A DNA stretch of 64,000 nucleotides from Salinivirgaceae bacterium (GCA_017557785.1 JAFYYA010000077.1:1-64000); one strand, 5' to 3'; positions 29,863-38,602 are shown, counted from the first letter of the stretch. Program-made: numbers and translations. Notes: a model not told the origin generated them from the letters alone.

Positions 29863-31878
29863 ATGAAACGCGGAATTTTAGCACTAGCCTTTGCTGCCAC
29901 AATGCCGGCAATGGCCCAGAACAACAGCGAAGCAACAGTGTTAACCATCGACAACAAGGCCATCAGTGTTGGCGAATTCGAACGACTCTATACGAAGAAC
30001 AACACTAACGCGACATTCGACTCGCTGTCGCTTAGCGAATACATGCAACTATTTATCGACTACAAGCTGAAAGTGACTGAAGCCGAGCAACTTGGCATGG
30101 ACACCACCGCCGAGTTCCAGCGTGAGTTCGACGAGTACCGCGCCCAGCTTGAAAAGCCCTACTTCACCGACCCGTCAGTTGACGACTCTCTGGCACACGA
30201 ATCCTACGAGCACCTGCAATGGATTGTCCGCGCGTCGCACATTCTGGTCAACTGCAAACCGGATGCCAGTGCCGCCGACTCTCTGAGAGCCTACAAACGC
30301 ATTGAAGACATCTACAACCGCGCGCTGAAAGGCGAAGACTTTGCAAAGCTCGCCCGCACAAAATCAGACGACCCGTCAGTTTCCCGCAACAATGGCGATT
30401 TGGGCTTTTTCACCGCATTCTCAATGATTTACGAATTCGAGAAAATGGCATACTCAACTAAAGTTGGCGACGTATCACCCATTTTCCGCACACGGTTTGG
30501 CTATCATATCTTGAAAGTTACTGACCGCCGCCCGAATCCAGGACAAGTGAACGCGGCGCATTTGATGATAAGGGTTGACCAAAAAGCCGATGAAGCCACA
30601 AAGAAAGCCGCAGCCGACAAGATCAAAATGATTTCCGACTCGCTGGCTGCCGGCGCCGACTGGGGCAAGATGGTTAGCCGCTATTCCGAAGACGCTGGCA
30701 CCCGCAACCGACAAGGCAACTTGCAATGGTTCGCAGCCGGTGAAATGGTTCCCGAATTCGAAGAAGCAACCTTCTCTCTGAAAAACATCGGCGACATTTC
30801 AAAGCCCGTGCTCACATCGTACGGCTGGCACATCATCAAACTGCTCGGCAAAGATCCTGTCGCACCTTACGATGCACTGGAAGATCAGATAAAAAAACAG
30901 CTGTCGCGCGACGTCCGCAGCCAAATGGCACAAAAAGCTGTCATTGAGCGACTTAAAAAAGCCTACAAATTCACCGAAGACCGCGCCGCATTCAATGAGT
31001 TTGTCAGCACTGTCGACACATCAGTATGGTCTGGTGCATGGAACGCCGATAAGGCCAAAGGACTCGACAAGACTATCTTCTCGATTGCCGACACCGTAAA
31101 ATTCACTCAGCGCGACTACGCCGAACTTCTCTCGCACCGCGGTCCGATGAATAAAAAAATACCCGTCGAGATTATGCTTAAAAACGATTACGAAAACCTT
31201 GTCGAAAAAAGCATTATGGACTTTGAGCGCAAGCAACTGACCCGCAAATACCCGGAATTCGGCTATTTACGAACCGAATATCACGACGGAATCCTGCTTT
31301 TTGCTCTGATGGACAAGATGGTCTGGACCAAGGCATCGACCGACTCTGCCGGACTTGAGCAATTCCACAAAGCCAACAAACAAAACTATATGTGGGACGA
31401 GCGTTTTGAGATTGCTTCATGCTCATATGATGGCGACGCGATTACAAACGCCGACAAGAAAAACGTTGACACTAAGATAATTGCGGCGTTAAAGGCTGGC
31501 ACAAAAAAAGGTGACTACGAAAATCAAGTCAGAACGTCAATGGCCAAATTAGGCATTAAACCCGACAGCATCGGAATGGGTGGCAATGCAGGAAAATACA
31601 ACATTGTAGACGGCAAATGGTGCGACATTGACGGAATCCGTATCGACAAAGACTCGTGGGGAAAAACGAAATCGAAAGTCATGAACCACGAAGGCCGGTC
31701 TTATGTATTCTACCTGGTGCGCAAATTGTCGCCAATGCCGAAAGAGCTCGACGAGTGCCGTGGCGCTGCCATTGCCGACTACCAGAACAAACTCGAAGCC
31801 GACTGGATTGAACTTCTTCACAAAAAACACTCTGTAAAAATCAACGAACCAGTGTTCAAATCATTAATAAAGAAATGA
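29863..31878 (+). CDS. Periplasmic peptidyl-prolyl isomerase/chaperone with two parvulin domains (PpiD/SurA type)
   Basis: 671 residues from the ATG at 29863, which gives a clean signal peptide (MKRGILALAFAATMPAMAQ); the frame is open further upstream but without a signal sequence. An N-terminal SurA_N-like helical region (YMQLFIDYKLKVTEAEQLGM) is followed by parvulin domain 1 (ASHILV ... NNGDLGFFTAF ... FGYHILKV, about 140-255) and domain 2 (AAHLMIRV ... RQGNLQWFAAGEMVPEFE ... GWHIIKLLG, about 260-360); the remaining 300 residues are unassigned. It should assist folding of outer-membrane proteins. First of three parvulin-type genes in tandem; its stop overlaps the next start (ATGA). Confidence 0.9.
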   Translation: MKRGILALAFAATMPAMAQNNSEATVLTIDNKAISVGEFERLYTKNNTNATFDSLSLSEYMQLFIDYKLKVTEAEQLGMDTTAEFQREFDEYRAQLEKPYFTDPSVDDSLAHESYEHLQWIVRASHILVNCKPDASAADSLRAYKRIEDIYNRALKGEDFAKLARTKSDDPSVSRNNGDLGFFTAFSMIYEFEKMAYSTKVGDVSPIFRTRFGYHILKVTDRRPNPGQVNAAHLMIRVDQKADEATKKAAADKIKMISDSLAAGADWGKMVSRYSEDAGTRNRQGNLQWFAAGEMVPEFEEATFSLKNIGDISKPVLTSYGWHIIKLLGKDPVAPYDALEDQIKKQLSRDVRSQMAQKAVIERLKKAYKFTEDRAAFNEFVSTVDTSVWSGAWNADKAKGLDKTIFSIADTVKFTQRDYAELLSHRGPMNKKIPVEIMLKNDYENLVEKSIMDFERKQLTRKYPEFGYLRTEYHDGILLFALMDKMVWTKASTDSAGLEQFHKANKQNYMWDERFEIASCSYDGDAITNADKKNVDTKIIAALKAGTKKGDYENQVRTSMAKLGIKPDSIGMGGNAGKYNIVDGKWCDIDGIRIDKDSWGKTKSKVMNHEGRSYVFYLVRKLSPMPKELDECRGAAIADYQNKLEADWIELLHKKHSVKINEPVFKSLIKK

Positions 31879-32768
31879 AAATGAAACACATACGCACAAA
31901 GGCCCTGCAAATTGGTCTGGCCATTGCGGCAGCCGCCACTCTGACGGTGGCGATTAGTTGCCAGTTTCTGGCCCCCAACGCCCACGACGACACCATTCTG
32001 GCCAAAACCAGCAGCGCGACGCTGACACTCGGGCAAGTGAGCAAACTGGTGCCCGCCAATCTGAAAGGCGCTGACAGTGTGCAATTTGTGCAGACCTACG
32101 TCGACAAGTGGATTCACAACCAACTGATGCTTGAGCGCGCCATTGCCAACATCGACGCCGATGGCTACGAGAGCATCGAGAATATGGTGAACGACTACCG
32201 GACGGCGCTGCTCGTCTATAAATATCAGCAGCTATACATTGAGCAAAATCTTGACACGCTGATACTTGACTCAGAAATAGCAGAGCACTACGATAAGTAC
32301 GGCAACAACTTCCTGCTCGACAGTTGCGCCGTGAAGGCCGTCTTTGTACAGATACCAAAATCACTGCCCGACGGCTACAAAATCCGCAATCTGATGCGCA
32401 GCAACAAGCCCGACGACTTGGTGGAGCTCGAAGAATTCTGCTACAAAAACGCCCGCAATTTCGATGTGGGGCTCGACTGGCGCTACCTTGACAATGCTGT
32501 CCGCCAGATGCCGGAAGGCTCAATCAGCAACCCGATGGCAACAGCCAAAAGCGGACGCTTCATCGATGCAAGCGACTCACTCTACAACTACTACTTCGTG
32601 GTCAAGGAATTTCTTGACGTGAACGAGCAGGCGCCACTGGTGTTCGCAAAGGAAAAAATCCGCGAAATCCTGCTCAACCACCGAAAAAACGACCTGATAC
32701 GCAATCTTGAGATTAAAATATACGTTGACGCAGTAAACAAACAGAGATTTACGAATTATGTTAATTAA
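31875..32768 (+). CDS. SurA-like lipoprotein with degenerate parvulin domain
   Basis: 297 residues with a lipoprotein signal (hydrophobic AIAAAATLTVAISC, Cys29). The region SVQFVQTYVDKWIHNQLMLE and the following helices match the SurA N-terminal chaperone fold. The segment CAVKAVFVQIPKSLPDG and the C-terminal KEKIREILLNHRKNDLIRNL are placed as in SurA proteins, but the parvulin active-site pattern is weak, so it may be a chaperone only. Translationally coupled on both sides (4-base and 11-base overlaps). Confidence 0.8.
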   Translation: MKMKHIRTKALQIGLAIAAAATLTVAISCQFLAPNAHDDTILAKTSSATLTLGQVSKLVPANLKGADSVQFVQTYVDKWIHNQLMLERAIANIDADGYESIENMVNDYRTALLVYKYQQLYIEQNLDTLILDSEIAEHYDKYGNNFLLDSCAVKAVFVQIPKSLPDGYKIRNLMRSNKPDDLVELEEFCYKNARNFDVGLDWRYLDNAVRQMPEGSISNPMATAKSGRFIDASDSLYNYYFVVKEFLDVNEQAPLVFAKEKIREILLNHRKNDLIRNLEIKIYVDAVNKQRFTNYVN

Positions 32769-34128
32769 GATAAGGAAAACGGCCATCGGGCTGTCGGCAA
32801 TGCTGACGCTGGCTCTGCCTTCGATGGCGCAGGACAATGGTGTGGTAATCGACAAGGTGGTGGCCATCATCGGCCGTCAGATTGTGATGTACAGCGACAT
32901 CGAGACGCAGAAAATGCAGATTAAGGCACAAAACTACGCCGTGCCCGAAGACATCGACTGCCAGATTCTGGAACAGGGAATGTATCAAAAGTTGCTTGTC
33001 AATCAGGCTATTGTCGACACGGTTGAAGTCAGCGAAACGCAAGTGAACGCCGAAACCGACCGCCGGATAAACTACTACGTTTCACAGATTGGCAGCGAAG
33101 AGAAACTTGAAGAATACTACAAAAAATCGATGGACGAAATCCGCGAAGACTTGCTCGACATTGTGAAAGAGCAACTTACGGCGCAGAACATGGAAGACGA
33201 AGTTACTCGCAACGTAACCGTGACGCCGCAGGAAGTGCGCGACTGCTTCAAGTCGCTGCCGAAAGACAGCCTGCCCATGATCAACACTGAGTTTGAGATT
33301 GAACAGCTGTCGGTTTCACCAAAGATTGAAGAGACTGAAATTCTGCGAATTAAAGACCGCCTGCGTGAGTTCAAGGACCGTGTGGCCAAGGGCGAGAGCT
33401 TTGCCACCTTGGCCGTGCTCTACTCTGAAGACCCCGGATCGGCCATGAAGGGCGGCGAGTTGGGCTTTATGAGCCGCAACGACCTTGTGGCCGAATTCTC
33501 AGCCGTAGCCTTCAATCTGGTGCCAAACGAAGTGTCGAAGGTGGTGAAAACCGAATACGGCTACCACATTATCCAACTCATTGAGAAACGCGGCGAACGC
33601 ATGAACTGCCGCCACATTCTGCTTAAACCCCAGATATCGGCAAACGAAAAGAAAAACGCCATGCTGCGACTGGACACTATCCGCCAGAAGATTGTGAACA
33701 AGGAAATTACATTCAAAGAAGCCTGCTGGATGTTCTCTGACGACGAAGACACCCGCTTGAACGGCGGCGTGATGCTGAACCCGTACACCGGCACATCGCT
33801 ATTTGAAGCCGAACAGCTCGACCCAAAAGTGGCCACCGCCATCCGCAATCTTGAAGTTGGTGAAATATCGAAACCGTTTGAAGCTGAAGACGATCAGGGA
33901 AACACCGTCTGCAAGATTGTGCTGCTTCGCTCTAAGACAAGTCCGCACAAGGCCAATCTGGCGCAAGACTACCAACGCATTCAGAATCTGGCAATTGAGA
34001 AGAAAAAAGGCGATGTTCTGGAAGATTGGCTGGCAAAAACCATCGAATCCACCTACATTAAGATTGATGACGATTTCAAAAAATGCAAGTTCCACAACAA
34101 GGAATGGTTAAAAACTGACTGGCAATGA
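32758..34128 (+). CDS. surA: Peptidyl-prolyl isomerase SurA
   Basis: 456 residues. Signal peptide (cleaved near PSMAQ25), then SurA_N (IDKVVAIIGRQIVMYSDIE through about residue 165), parvulin domain 1 (IEQLSVSPKI ... KGGELGFMSRNDLVAEFSAVAF ... YGYHIIQLIEKRG, about 175-280) and domain 2 (CRHILLKPQIS ... LNGGVMLNPYTGTSLFEAEQL ... VCKIVLLRS, about 282-400), with a C-terminal helix. This is the classical SurA order and length, acting in the periplasm on outer-membrane protein folding. Its stop codon overlaps the moxR start (ATGA). Confidence 0.95.
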   Translation: MLIKIRKTAIGLSAMLTLALPSMAQDNGVVIDKVVAIIGRQIVMYSDIETQKMQIKAQNYAVPEDIDCQILEQGMYQKLLVNQAIVDTVEVSETQVNAETDRRINYYVSQIGSEEKLEEYYKKSMDEIREDLLDIVKEQLTAQNMEDEVTRNVTVTPQEVRDCFKSLPKDSLPMINTEFEIEQLSVSPKIEETEILRIKDRLREFKDRVAKGESFATLAVLYSEDPGSAMKGGELGFMSRNDLVAEFSAVAFNLVPNEVSKVVKTEYGYHIIQLIEKRGERMNCRHILLKPQISANEKKNAMLRLDTIRQKIVNKEITFKEACWMFSDDEDTRLNGGVMLNPYTGTSLFEAEQLDPKVATAIRNLEVGEISKPFEAEDDQGNTVCKIVLLRSKTSPHKANLAQDYQRIQNLAIEKKKGDVLEDWLAKTIESTYIKIDDDFKKCKFHNKEWLKTDWQ

Positions 34129-35102
34129 TTTACGAAAACGATGTGAAGGCTGTTGATGCCTTGAAGACGAATTTCGACAAGATAACCGCCGAGATTGCGA
34201 AAGTGATTATCGGTCAGGACGATGTGGTACGATCTGTGCTGCTGTCGGTTTTCAGCGGCGGACACTGCCTGCTGGTGGGTGTTCCGGGACTTGCAAAAAC
34301 ATTGCTGGTGAACACCATTGCCGACGCCTTGGGTCTGCAATACAGCCGCATTCAGTTCACCCCCGACCTGATGCCGTCTGACATCACCGGCTCTGAAATT
34401 CTGAACGAGAAACGCGAATTCAAATTCATAAAAGGTCCTGTTTTCGCCAACATCATTCTGGCAGACGAGATTAACCGCACGCCGCCCAAAACACAGTCGG
34501 CGCTGCTCGAAGCAATGCAGGAACGCTGCGTAACTGTCTCTGGCACACGCAACAAACTGCCCGAGCCATTCTTTGTGCTGGCCACGCAGAACCCCATTGA
34601 GCAGGAAGGCACCTATCCCCTGCCCGAAGCGCAACTCGACCGTTTTATGTTTATGGTGAATCTCGACTACCCGTCAATCGACGACGAGATAAGCATTGTG
34701 ACGGCCACCACATCGTCGGCCACAGCAAAAGCCGAAACTGTGATTTCCGCCAACGACCTGATTGACTTCCAGCAACTTGTACGCCGCATTCCGGTCAATG
34801 AGAATGTGGTGCGCTACGCGGTGAACGTGGCGGCGCAAACTCGCCCCAACACACCGGCGGCATCGGTTATGGCAAGCAAATATCTGGTTTGGGGCGCCGG
34901 ACCGCGCGCATCGCAATATCTGATTCTGGGCGCGAAGGCTCACGCAGCCGTTTCAGGCAAGTATTCGCCTGATGTTGAAGATGTTAAGGCCGTGGCACCA
35001 TCGGTTTTGCGCCATCGCATTGTGCGCAACTACAAAGCCGAGGCCGAAAACGTGACCGACGACATCATCATTTCCGAAATCCTGAACAACGTAAAGTTCT
35101 GA
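34125..35102 (+). CDS. MoxR family AAA+ ATPase
   Basis: 325 residues. Walker A GVPGLAKT (52-59), Walker B ILADEINR (about 111-118), sensor 1 LATQNPIEQEGTYPLPEAQLD and the C-terminal lid are complete. MoxR ATPases act as chaperones for metallo-cofactor insertion or protein-complex assembly, usually with a VWA-domain partner. No VWA or DUF58 gene is next to it; instead it is coupled to surA and lies 1 base before an OstA-like gene, suggesting a role in envelope assembly, which is an inference from context only. Confidence 0.95.
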   Translation: MIYENDVKAVDALKTNFDKITAEIAKVIIGQDDVVRSVLLSVFSGGHCLLVGVPGLAKTLLVNTIADALGLQYSRIQFTPDLMPSDITGSEILNEKREFKFIKGPVFANIILADEINRTPPKTQSALLEAMQERCVTVSGTRNKLPEPFFVLATQNPIEQEGTYPLPEAQLDRFMFMVNLDYPSIDDEISIVTATTSSATAKAETVISANDLIDFQQLVRRIPVNENVVRYAVNVAAQTRPNTPAASVMASKYLVWGAGPRASQYLILGAKAHAAVSGKYSPDVEDVKAVAPSVLRHRIVRNYKAEAENVTDDIIISEILNNVKF

Positions 35103-35103
35103 T

Positions 35104-36753
35104 ATGCTGACACATCGGTCGCTGATAGGATTTTGTGTGCTTCTGTTTGCGCTGTCGGCTGCAAACCAGTCGGTTGCGCAGAAAAAGACGAAGGTTGAGC
35201 TGATTCAGGCCAACGCCATCCGTTCCGACAAGAACATCTGCAATGGCGCACGGCGGCTCATCGGCAACGTCAAATTCAAGCAGGACAGCGCCATTATGGA
35301 ATGCGACAGCGCCCACTTCTATTCCGACCGAAATATGTTCGACGCCTTCGGGCACGTGCATCTCTACAAACAGAACAACAAGAATATCGATGTGCGCGCC
35401 GACTTTCTGCGCCACGACGGCGACCGCAAAATCGCACATTTCCGCCGCAACGTGGTGATGCGCGACAGTTCGGTGACGCTCACCACCGACTCGCTCGACT
35501 ACAATCTGCACACCGACATCGGCTACTACGAGCACAACGGCCGCATTGTTGACAGCCTGACCGTGCTCACAAGCGTGAAGGGCTACTACTACCATCGTCA
35601 ACGTGAAGTCTATTTCCGCAAAAATGTGGTGATCGACCACGACAGCGGTGAGTATCAGATGTATACCGATACCATCCGCTACGGACTAGACACAAAAATC
35701 ATCGATTTCTTCGGCCCCACTGAATTCTACAACGACACAAACTATATGTATGCCCGCTACGGCTGGTATAACACCGAGACCGAAATATCGATGTTCAAGC
35801 ACGATGCGCTGTTCCGAAATCCCAAGCAGACAATCACTTGCGACAGTCTGTCGTTCGACCGCCTGCACGAGAGCGGCACAGCCTACTCAAACGTGGTGGC
35901 CACCGACACGGTGCAGAATCTGATGGTGACAGGCGACTATGTCGAAATTCACAAAGAGCCTGAGCTGTTGATAGTTACCGACAGCGCACAGATAATTTAT
36001 GTAACCCAAGGCGACTCGCTCTTCCTGCACGCCGATACGCTGAAAGTGTGCCGCGACTCATCGGGCCAACACCGCACCTTCAGCGCCTACTGGCACGTTC
36101 GCGCCTTCAGGCACGACCTTCAACTGCAGGCCGATTCCATCTTCTTCTCGATGGCCGACAGCATTGCACGATTCTTTGGCAACCCGATTTTCTGGATTCA
36201 AGGCAACCAAATTACCACTGAATACATGGAAGCCTTCGTAAAAAACAATCAGTTAGACAAGTTTATGCTTTATCGCTCGGGAATGATTATCGCACCGCAC
36301 GACAGCACCCACTTCAACCAGATAAAAGGCGCGGAAATGACCGGCTATCTGCGCAACAACGACCTTTACAAGGTTGATGTCTTCAAGCGTGCGCAGACGC
36401 TCTACTTCCCCGTGGACGACAATCAGATTGTGGGTGTGAACAAAGGCGAGAGCACCGACCTGACCATCTATTTGAAAGACAGGAACATAAAACGACTTGT
36501 CTATCGCTCGCAGCCGCATTCCGACATTTTCCCGATTGAGAAAGTTGCCGAAGCCGATATGCGCTTGGGCGGCTTTGTATGGTTCGACGGCATCCGCCCC
36601 AAAACGCCTGCCGACATCTTCATCTGGCAAAACAATGAGTCGGCCGCCGCAAGCCGCCGCATCACCGCACCAACAACCACACCCGACGCCACACCCAAAG
36701 GACGCAAACCTGTGCCGCCCACTCGCCGAAACGCCAAACCAACTGGCAAATAA
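35104..36753 (+). CDS. OstA-like protein (LptA/LptD N-terminal family)
   Basis: 549 residues with a signal peptide (to about SVAQ26). From residue 30 to about 330 there are OstA/LptA jelly-roll repeats: LIGNVKFKQDSAIMECDSAH, FDAFGHVHLY, ADFLRHDGDRKIAHFRRNVV and similar strands. A long beta-rich C-terminal part and a Pro/Thr/Arg-rich tail (about 515-549) follow. Proteins of this type are found across Bacteroidota and are thought to bridge LPS across the periplasm, or to be part of the LptD-type export path; no beta-barrel domain is visible here. Last gene of the surA-moxR operon. Confidence 0.88.
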   Translation: MLTHRSLIGFCVLLFALSAANQSVAQKKTKVELIQANAIRSDKNICNGARRLIGNVKFKQDSAIMECDSAHFYSDRNMFDAFGHVHLYKQNNKNIDVRADFLRHDGDRKIAHFRRNVVMRDSSVTLTTDSLDYNLHTDIGYYEHNGRIVDSLTVLTSVKGYYYHRQREVYFRKNVVIDHDSGEYQMYTDTIRYGLDTKIIDFFGPTEFYNDTNYMYARYGWYNTETEISMFKHDALFRNPKQTITCDSLSFDRLHESGTAYSNVVATDTVQNLMVTGDYVEIHKEPELLIVTDSAQIIYVTQGDSLFLHADTLKVCRDSSGQHRTFSAYWHVRAFRHDLQLQADSIFFSMADSIARFFGNPIFWIQGNQITTEYMEAFVKNNQLDKFMLYRSGMIIAPHDSTHFNQIKGAEMTGYLRNNDLYKVDVFKRAQTLYFPVDDNQIVGVNKGESTDLTIYLKDRNIKRLVYRSQPHSDIFPIEKVAEADMRLGGFVWFDGIRPKTPADIFIWQNNESAAASRRITAPTTTPDATPKGRKPVPPTRRNAKPTGK

Positions 36754-36898
36754 ACTGCCAACGACAGCCAAATACGCCGCCGACAAACGCCAAGCTCTCA
36801 CAGCCGATTAAATTTGATTTTACCAAAACGCTGGCATTCAACAATATGCCCGGCCATCATTTTTTAGTTTGCTCTGTTGTGTGGAAAGAACTTTTTTC

Positions 36899-36906
36899 TA
36901 CTTTTG
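36899..36906 (+). promoter_or_regulatory. -7 promoter element for tRNA-Ser
   Basis: TACTTTTG matches TAnnTTTG exactly, 9 bases before the tRNA; a TTG at 36877-36879 sits 19 bases upstream as a possible -33 element. Confidence 0.6.
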
Positions 36907-36915
36907 TGCCGTCTT

Positions 36916-37000
36916 GGAGAGATGGCAGAGCGGTTTAATGCACCGGTCTTGAAAACCGACGTAGGTAACACTACCGGGGGTTCGAATCCCTCTCTCTCCG
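36916..37000 (+). tRNA. tRNA-Ser (anticodon TGA)
   Basis: Acceptor GGAGAGA / TCTCTCC, anticodon loop CTTGAAA (TGA, reads UCA), a long variable arm (GTAGGTAACACTAC), T loop TTCGAAT, discriminator G: a class II serine tRNA of 85 bases. CCA is not encoded (CAA follows). Confidence 0.95.
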
Positions 37001-37023
37001 CAAAGCAAAAATCAATAATTTAT

Positions 37024-37056
37024 AAAGCCTTAATTCAGAACGAGTTAAGGCTTTTT
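37024..37056 (+). terminator. Terminator of tRNA-Ser
   Basis: AAAGCCTTAA / TTAAGGCTTT stem with 11-base loop and T-run, 24 bases past the tRNA. Confidence 0.8.
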
Positions 37057-37098
37057 GATTTTGGGAAAATGCCATAAAAATAGCCTTTTCGTGTTCTA

Positions 37099-37138
37099 AA
37101 AGTGAGACTGAAAAAAGTTTCAAAGTGAGACTGAAAAA
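37099..37138. repeat. Two 17-bp direct repeats (period 23)
   Basis: AAAGTGAGACTGAAAAA occurs at 37099-37115 and exactly again at 37122-37138, in AT-rich sequence with no gene (37057-37282). It may be the remains of a transposon end or a protein-binding site; nothing nearby encodes a transposase. Confidence 0.6.
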
Positions 37139-37282
37139 CGCTGGTGTAAATATTTGTTATTCAATAATATACAAATATTAAGTTTGTGAAGATAGATTTT
37201 GTTTGTAGGGTTTGGTCGGAGACGGTTGTAGACAAAAAAGTATAACACTTTTGTCAAATATTGGCAATTTTTTCCGAAGCAG

Positions 37283-37525
37283 TTACAAGGGCTTCAGGGC
37301 AGTAATATTTTTATCTGTCATATTTCGATACAAATCGACAGGACCGAGGTGCCACAGTTTCGTCTCTTCCTGTTCCATATGTTTGTAGGTGTCAGACAGA
37401 TACACTGCTTTGATAGCATCGACAAGGCTGACTTTGCTGTGTTCCTGCACGAAACCAGCCATTCGGCTCACCTTCGACGGCAGCAACAAATACAAGTTCT
37501 GCTGGGTTATTTCTCCAATCATCAT
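37283..37525 (-). CDS. Small third partner of the DUF3990 cassette
   Basis: 80 residues, no signal or membrane segment. The central part (VSLVDAIKAVYLSDTYKHME then EETKLWHLGPVDLY) matches small proteins often found beside DUF3990 genes, with a conserved 'TKLWHLGP' stretch. The start overlaps the stop of the DUF3990 gene (ATGA), so they are translated together. A regulator or antitoxin-like partner is inferred from its size and coupling; no experiment is known to me. Confidence 0.7.
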   Translation of the reverse strand: MMIGEITQQNLYLLLPSKVSRMAGFVQEHSKVSLVDAIKAVYLSDTYKHMEQEETKLWHLGPVDLYRNMTDKNITALKPL

Positions 37526-38013
37526 ATCCTTATCTCTTTTGCTTCAACAAATATAATGCTTTTGAGCGAACGCGCAGTATGAAACAGATATTGGTCGATG
37601 AGTGAATATATGCGCAGTTCTGCAATTAGCGCCTGTTTACCTATCACACCGCCTTCGTACAATGCGAAAGCCGCATACACACGATCGTTGGCCACAGGTC
37701 CATACACAATATCATAGTCGTGAACAAAACCTTCCCGCATACGGTTTGCCATCACAAAATCAACCCATTCTTCGGTGGGAGCCTGAAACGATATTGTTTT
37801 TAGTGATTGCATAGCATCAGTATCAAACTCATACACATTCACATAGCCAGTGTCCACTTTGTTTTCTTTCATACGTCGCTGCACCCACCGCAATGCCTGG
37901 TCGTACGATGTGGTTGTGTAGAATCCGTTTCCATAATCGAGTGTGCGCTGAGCCACTCTTATTTCAGGATTCTCAACCTTCTCTATGCTTCCGTGGTATA
38001 GTTTGATTTTCAT
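37522..38013 (-). CDS. DUF3990 protein (ADP-ribosyltransferase-like fold), putative toxin
   Basis: 163 residues. Begins MKIKLYHGSIEKVENPEI, followed by LDYGNGFYTTTSYDQALRWV: the 'LYHGS' strand and 'DFG.GFY.T...QA..WA' strand-helix are the NAD-pocket hallmarks of the DUF3990 branch of the ART superfamily. The rest (DYDIVYGPVANDRVY, IAELRIYSLIDQYLFHTARSL) is the expected helical end. ART-fold proteins of this type are proposed toxins that modify nucleic acids or proteins with ADP-ribose. It sits between two small coupled genes (4-base ATGA overlaps on each side), the organisation expected of a toxin with immunity/antitoxin partners. Confidence 0.85.
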   Translation of the reverse strand: MKIKLYHGSIEKVENPEIRVAQRTLDYGNGFYTTTSYDQALRWVQRRMKENKVDTGYVNVYEFDTDAMQSLKTISFQAPTEEWVDFVMANRMREGFVHDYDIVYGPVANDRVYAAFALYEGGVIGKQALIAELRIYSLIDQYLFHTARSLKSIIFVEAKEIRI

Positions 38014-38234
38014 TTATTTCCCTTTTCTCTGATGCCAATATACTCATCAATATCTTCAAGTATCCACTGACAACTCTGTGTATGCAGCACATCGTAGTTG
38101 TCTTCCAAATAACCGAGCACACCAAATTGGTCGAGTTTCAGCATAGCCTGTTCGCCTGTCAGTTTTTTGGCATTCTTGTACTGCTCAATGCAGAACGATA
38201 CAAAATAGGCAATGTCTTGCTCTCTGCTGCTCAT
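38010..38234 (-). CDS. DUF3791 protein, first gene of the putative toxin-antitoxin cassette
   Basis: 74 residues from the ATG at 38234 (MSSREQDIAYFVSFCIEQY), which fits the usual DUF3791 length; an in-frame ATG at 38288 would add 18 residues with no family similarity. Family features: LTGEQAMLKLDQFGVLGYL and the C-terminal LHTQSCQWILEDIDEYI. DUF3791 genes commonly precede DUF3990 genes. The stop overlaps the DUF3990 start (ATGA). Confidence 0.85.
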   Translation of the reverse strand: MSSREQDIAYFVSFCIEQYKNAKKLTGEQAMLKLDQFGVLGYLEDNYDVLHTQSCQWILEDIDEYIGIREKGNK

Positions 38235-38354
38235 AGTTGCTGTATTATCCAAACACTGTTTGTTTTTGCAATTATAGCGATTTTTCATTCTTAAAACCTT
38301 TGTCGTTTTTGTAAATCTTTATCTATCTTTTGCAAACTTTTAAAACTGTTTACT

Positions 38355-38474
38355 ATGCCAACCAACAAGAATGCTTCGACACGCTATATGGTTCTCCAAA
38401 AGAAGAATTGCAGAAACTCTTGCAAACTTCATCTAAATGAATCACTAAATAAGTGGGGGCTTTCAAAATTGTGA
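38355..38474 (+). pseudogene. 5' remnant of a WYL-domain transcriptional regulator
   Basis: An ORF of 39 codons begins MPTNKNASTRYMVL, the characteristic N-terminus of Bacteroidota WYL-domain regulators (normally about 300 residues beginning MPTNKNA..R...L). After about 14 codons the similarity stops, and the frame ends at 38474. Only the start of the gene survives, next to the DUF3990 cassette. The recognition rests on a short stretch and on memory of the family, so it is moderately sure. Confidence 0.6.
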
Positions 38475-38496
38475 AATTTAGGCGCGAAAACAGGTT
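38459..38496. repeat. 38-bp repeat, copy 1
   Basis: Begins GCTTTCAAAATTGTG and ends GGCGCGAAAACAGGTT; 33 of 38 bases match copy 2 at 38535-38572 (period 76). Its first 15 bases recur inverted at 38603-38617. Confidence 0.7.
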
Positions 38497-38534
38497 GTCG
38501 GGAAAAGGTTGGAATCAGAACACAGTTGTGAATT

Positions 38535-38572
38535 GCTTTCAAAATTGTAATTTTTCGGCGCGGAAACAGGTT
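38535..38572. repeat. 38-bp repeat, copy 2
   Basis: Begins GCTTTCAAAATTGTA and ends GGCGCGGAAACAGGTT; direct repeat of 38459-38496 with 5 mismatches. Confidence 0.7.
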
Positions 38573-38602
38573 TAAAAATAAAAATTATTGTTACATTTAG
38601 GG

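Noticed and set aside
38397-38436. A second short frame reading DTLYGSPKEELQKLLQTSSK then stop, overlapping the WYL stump
   Set aside because: It resembles the end of some coding sequence, but it is too short to assign to a family.
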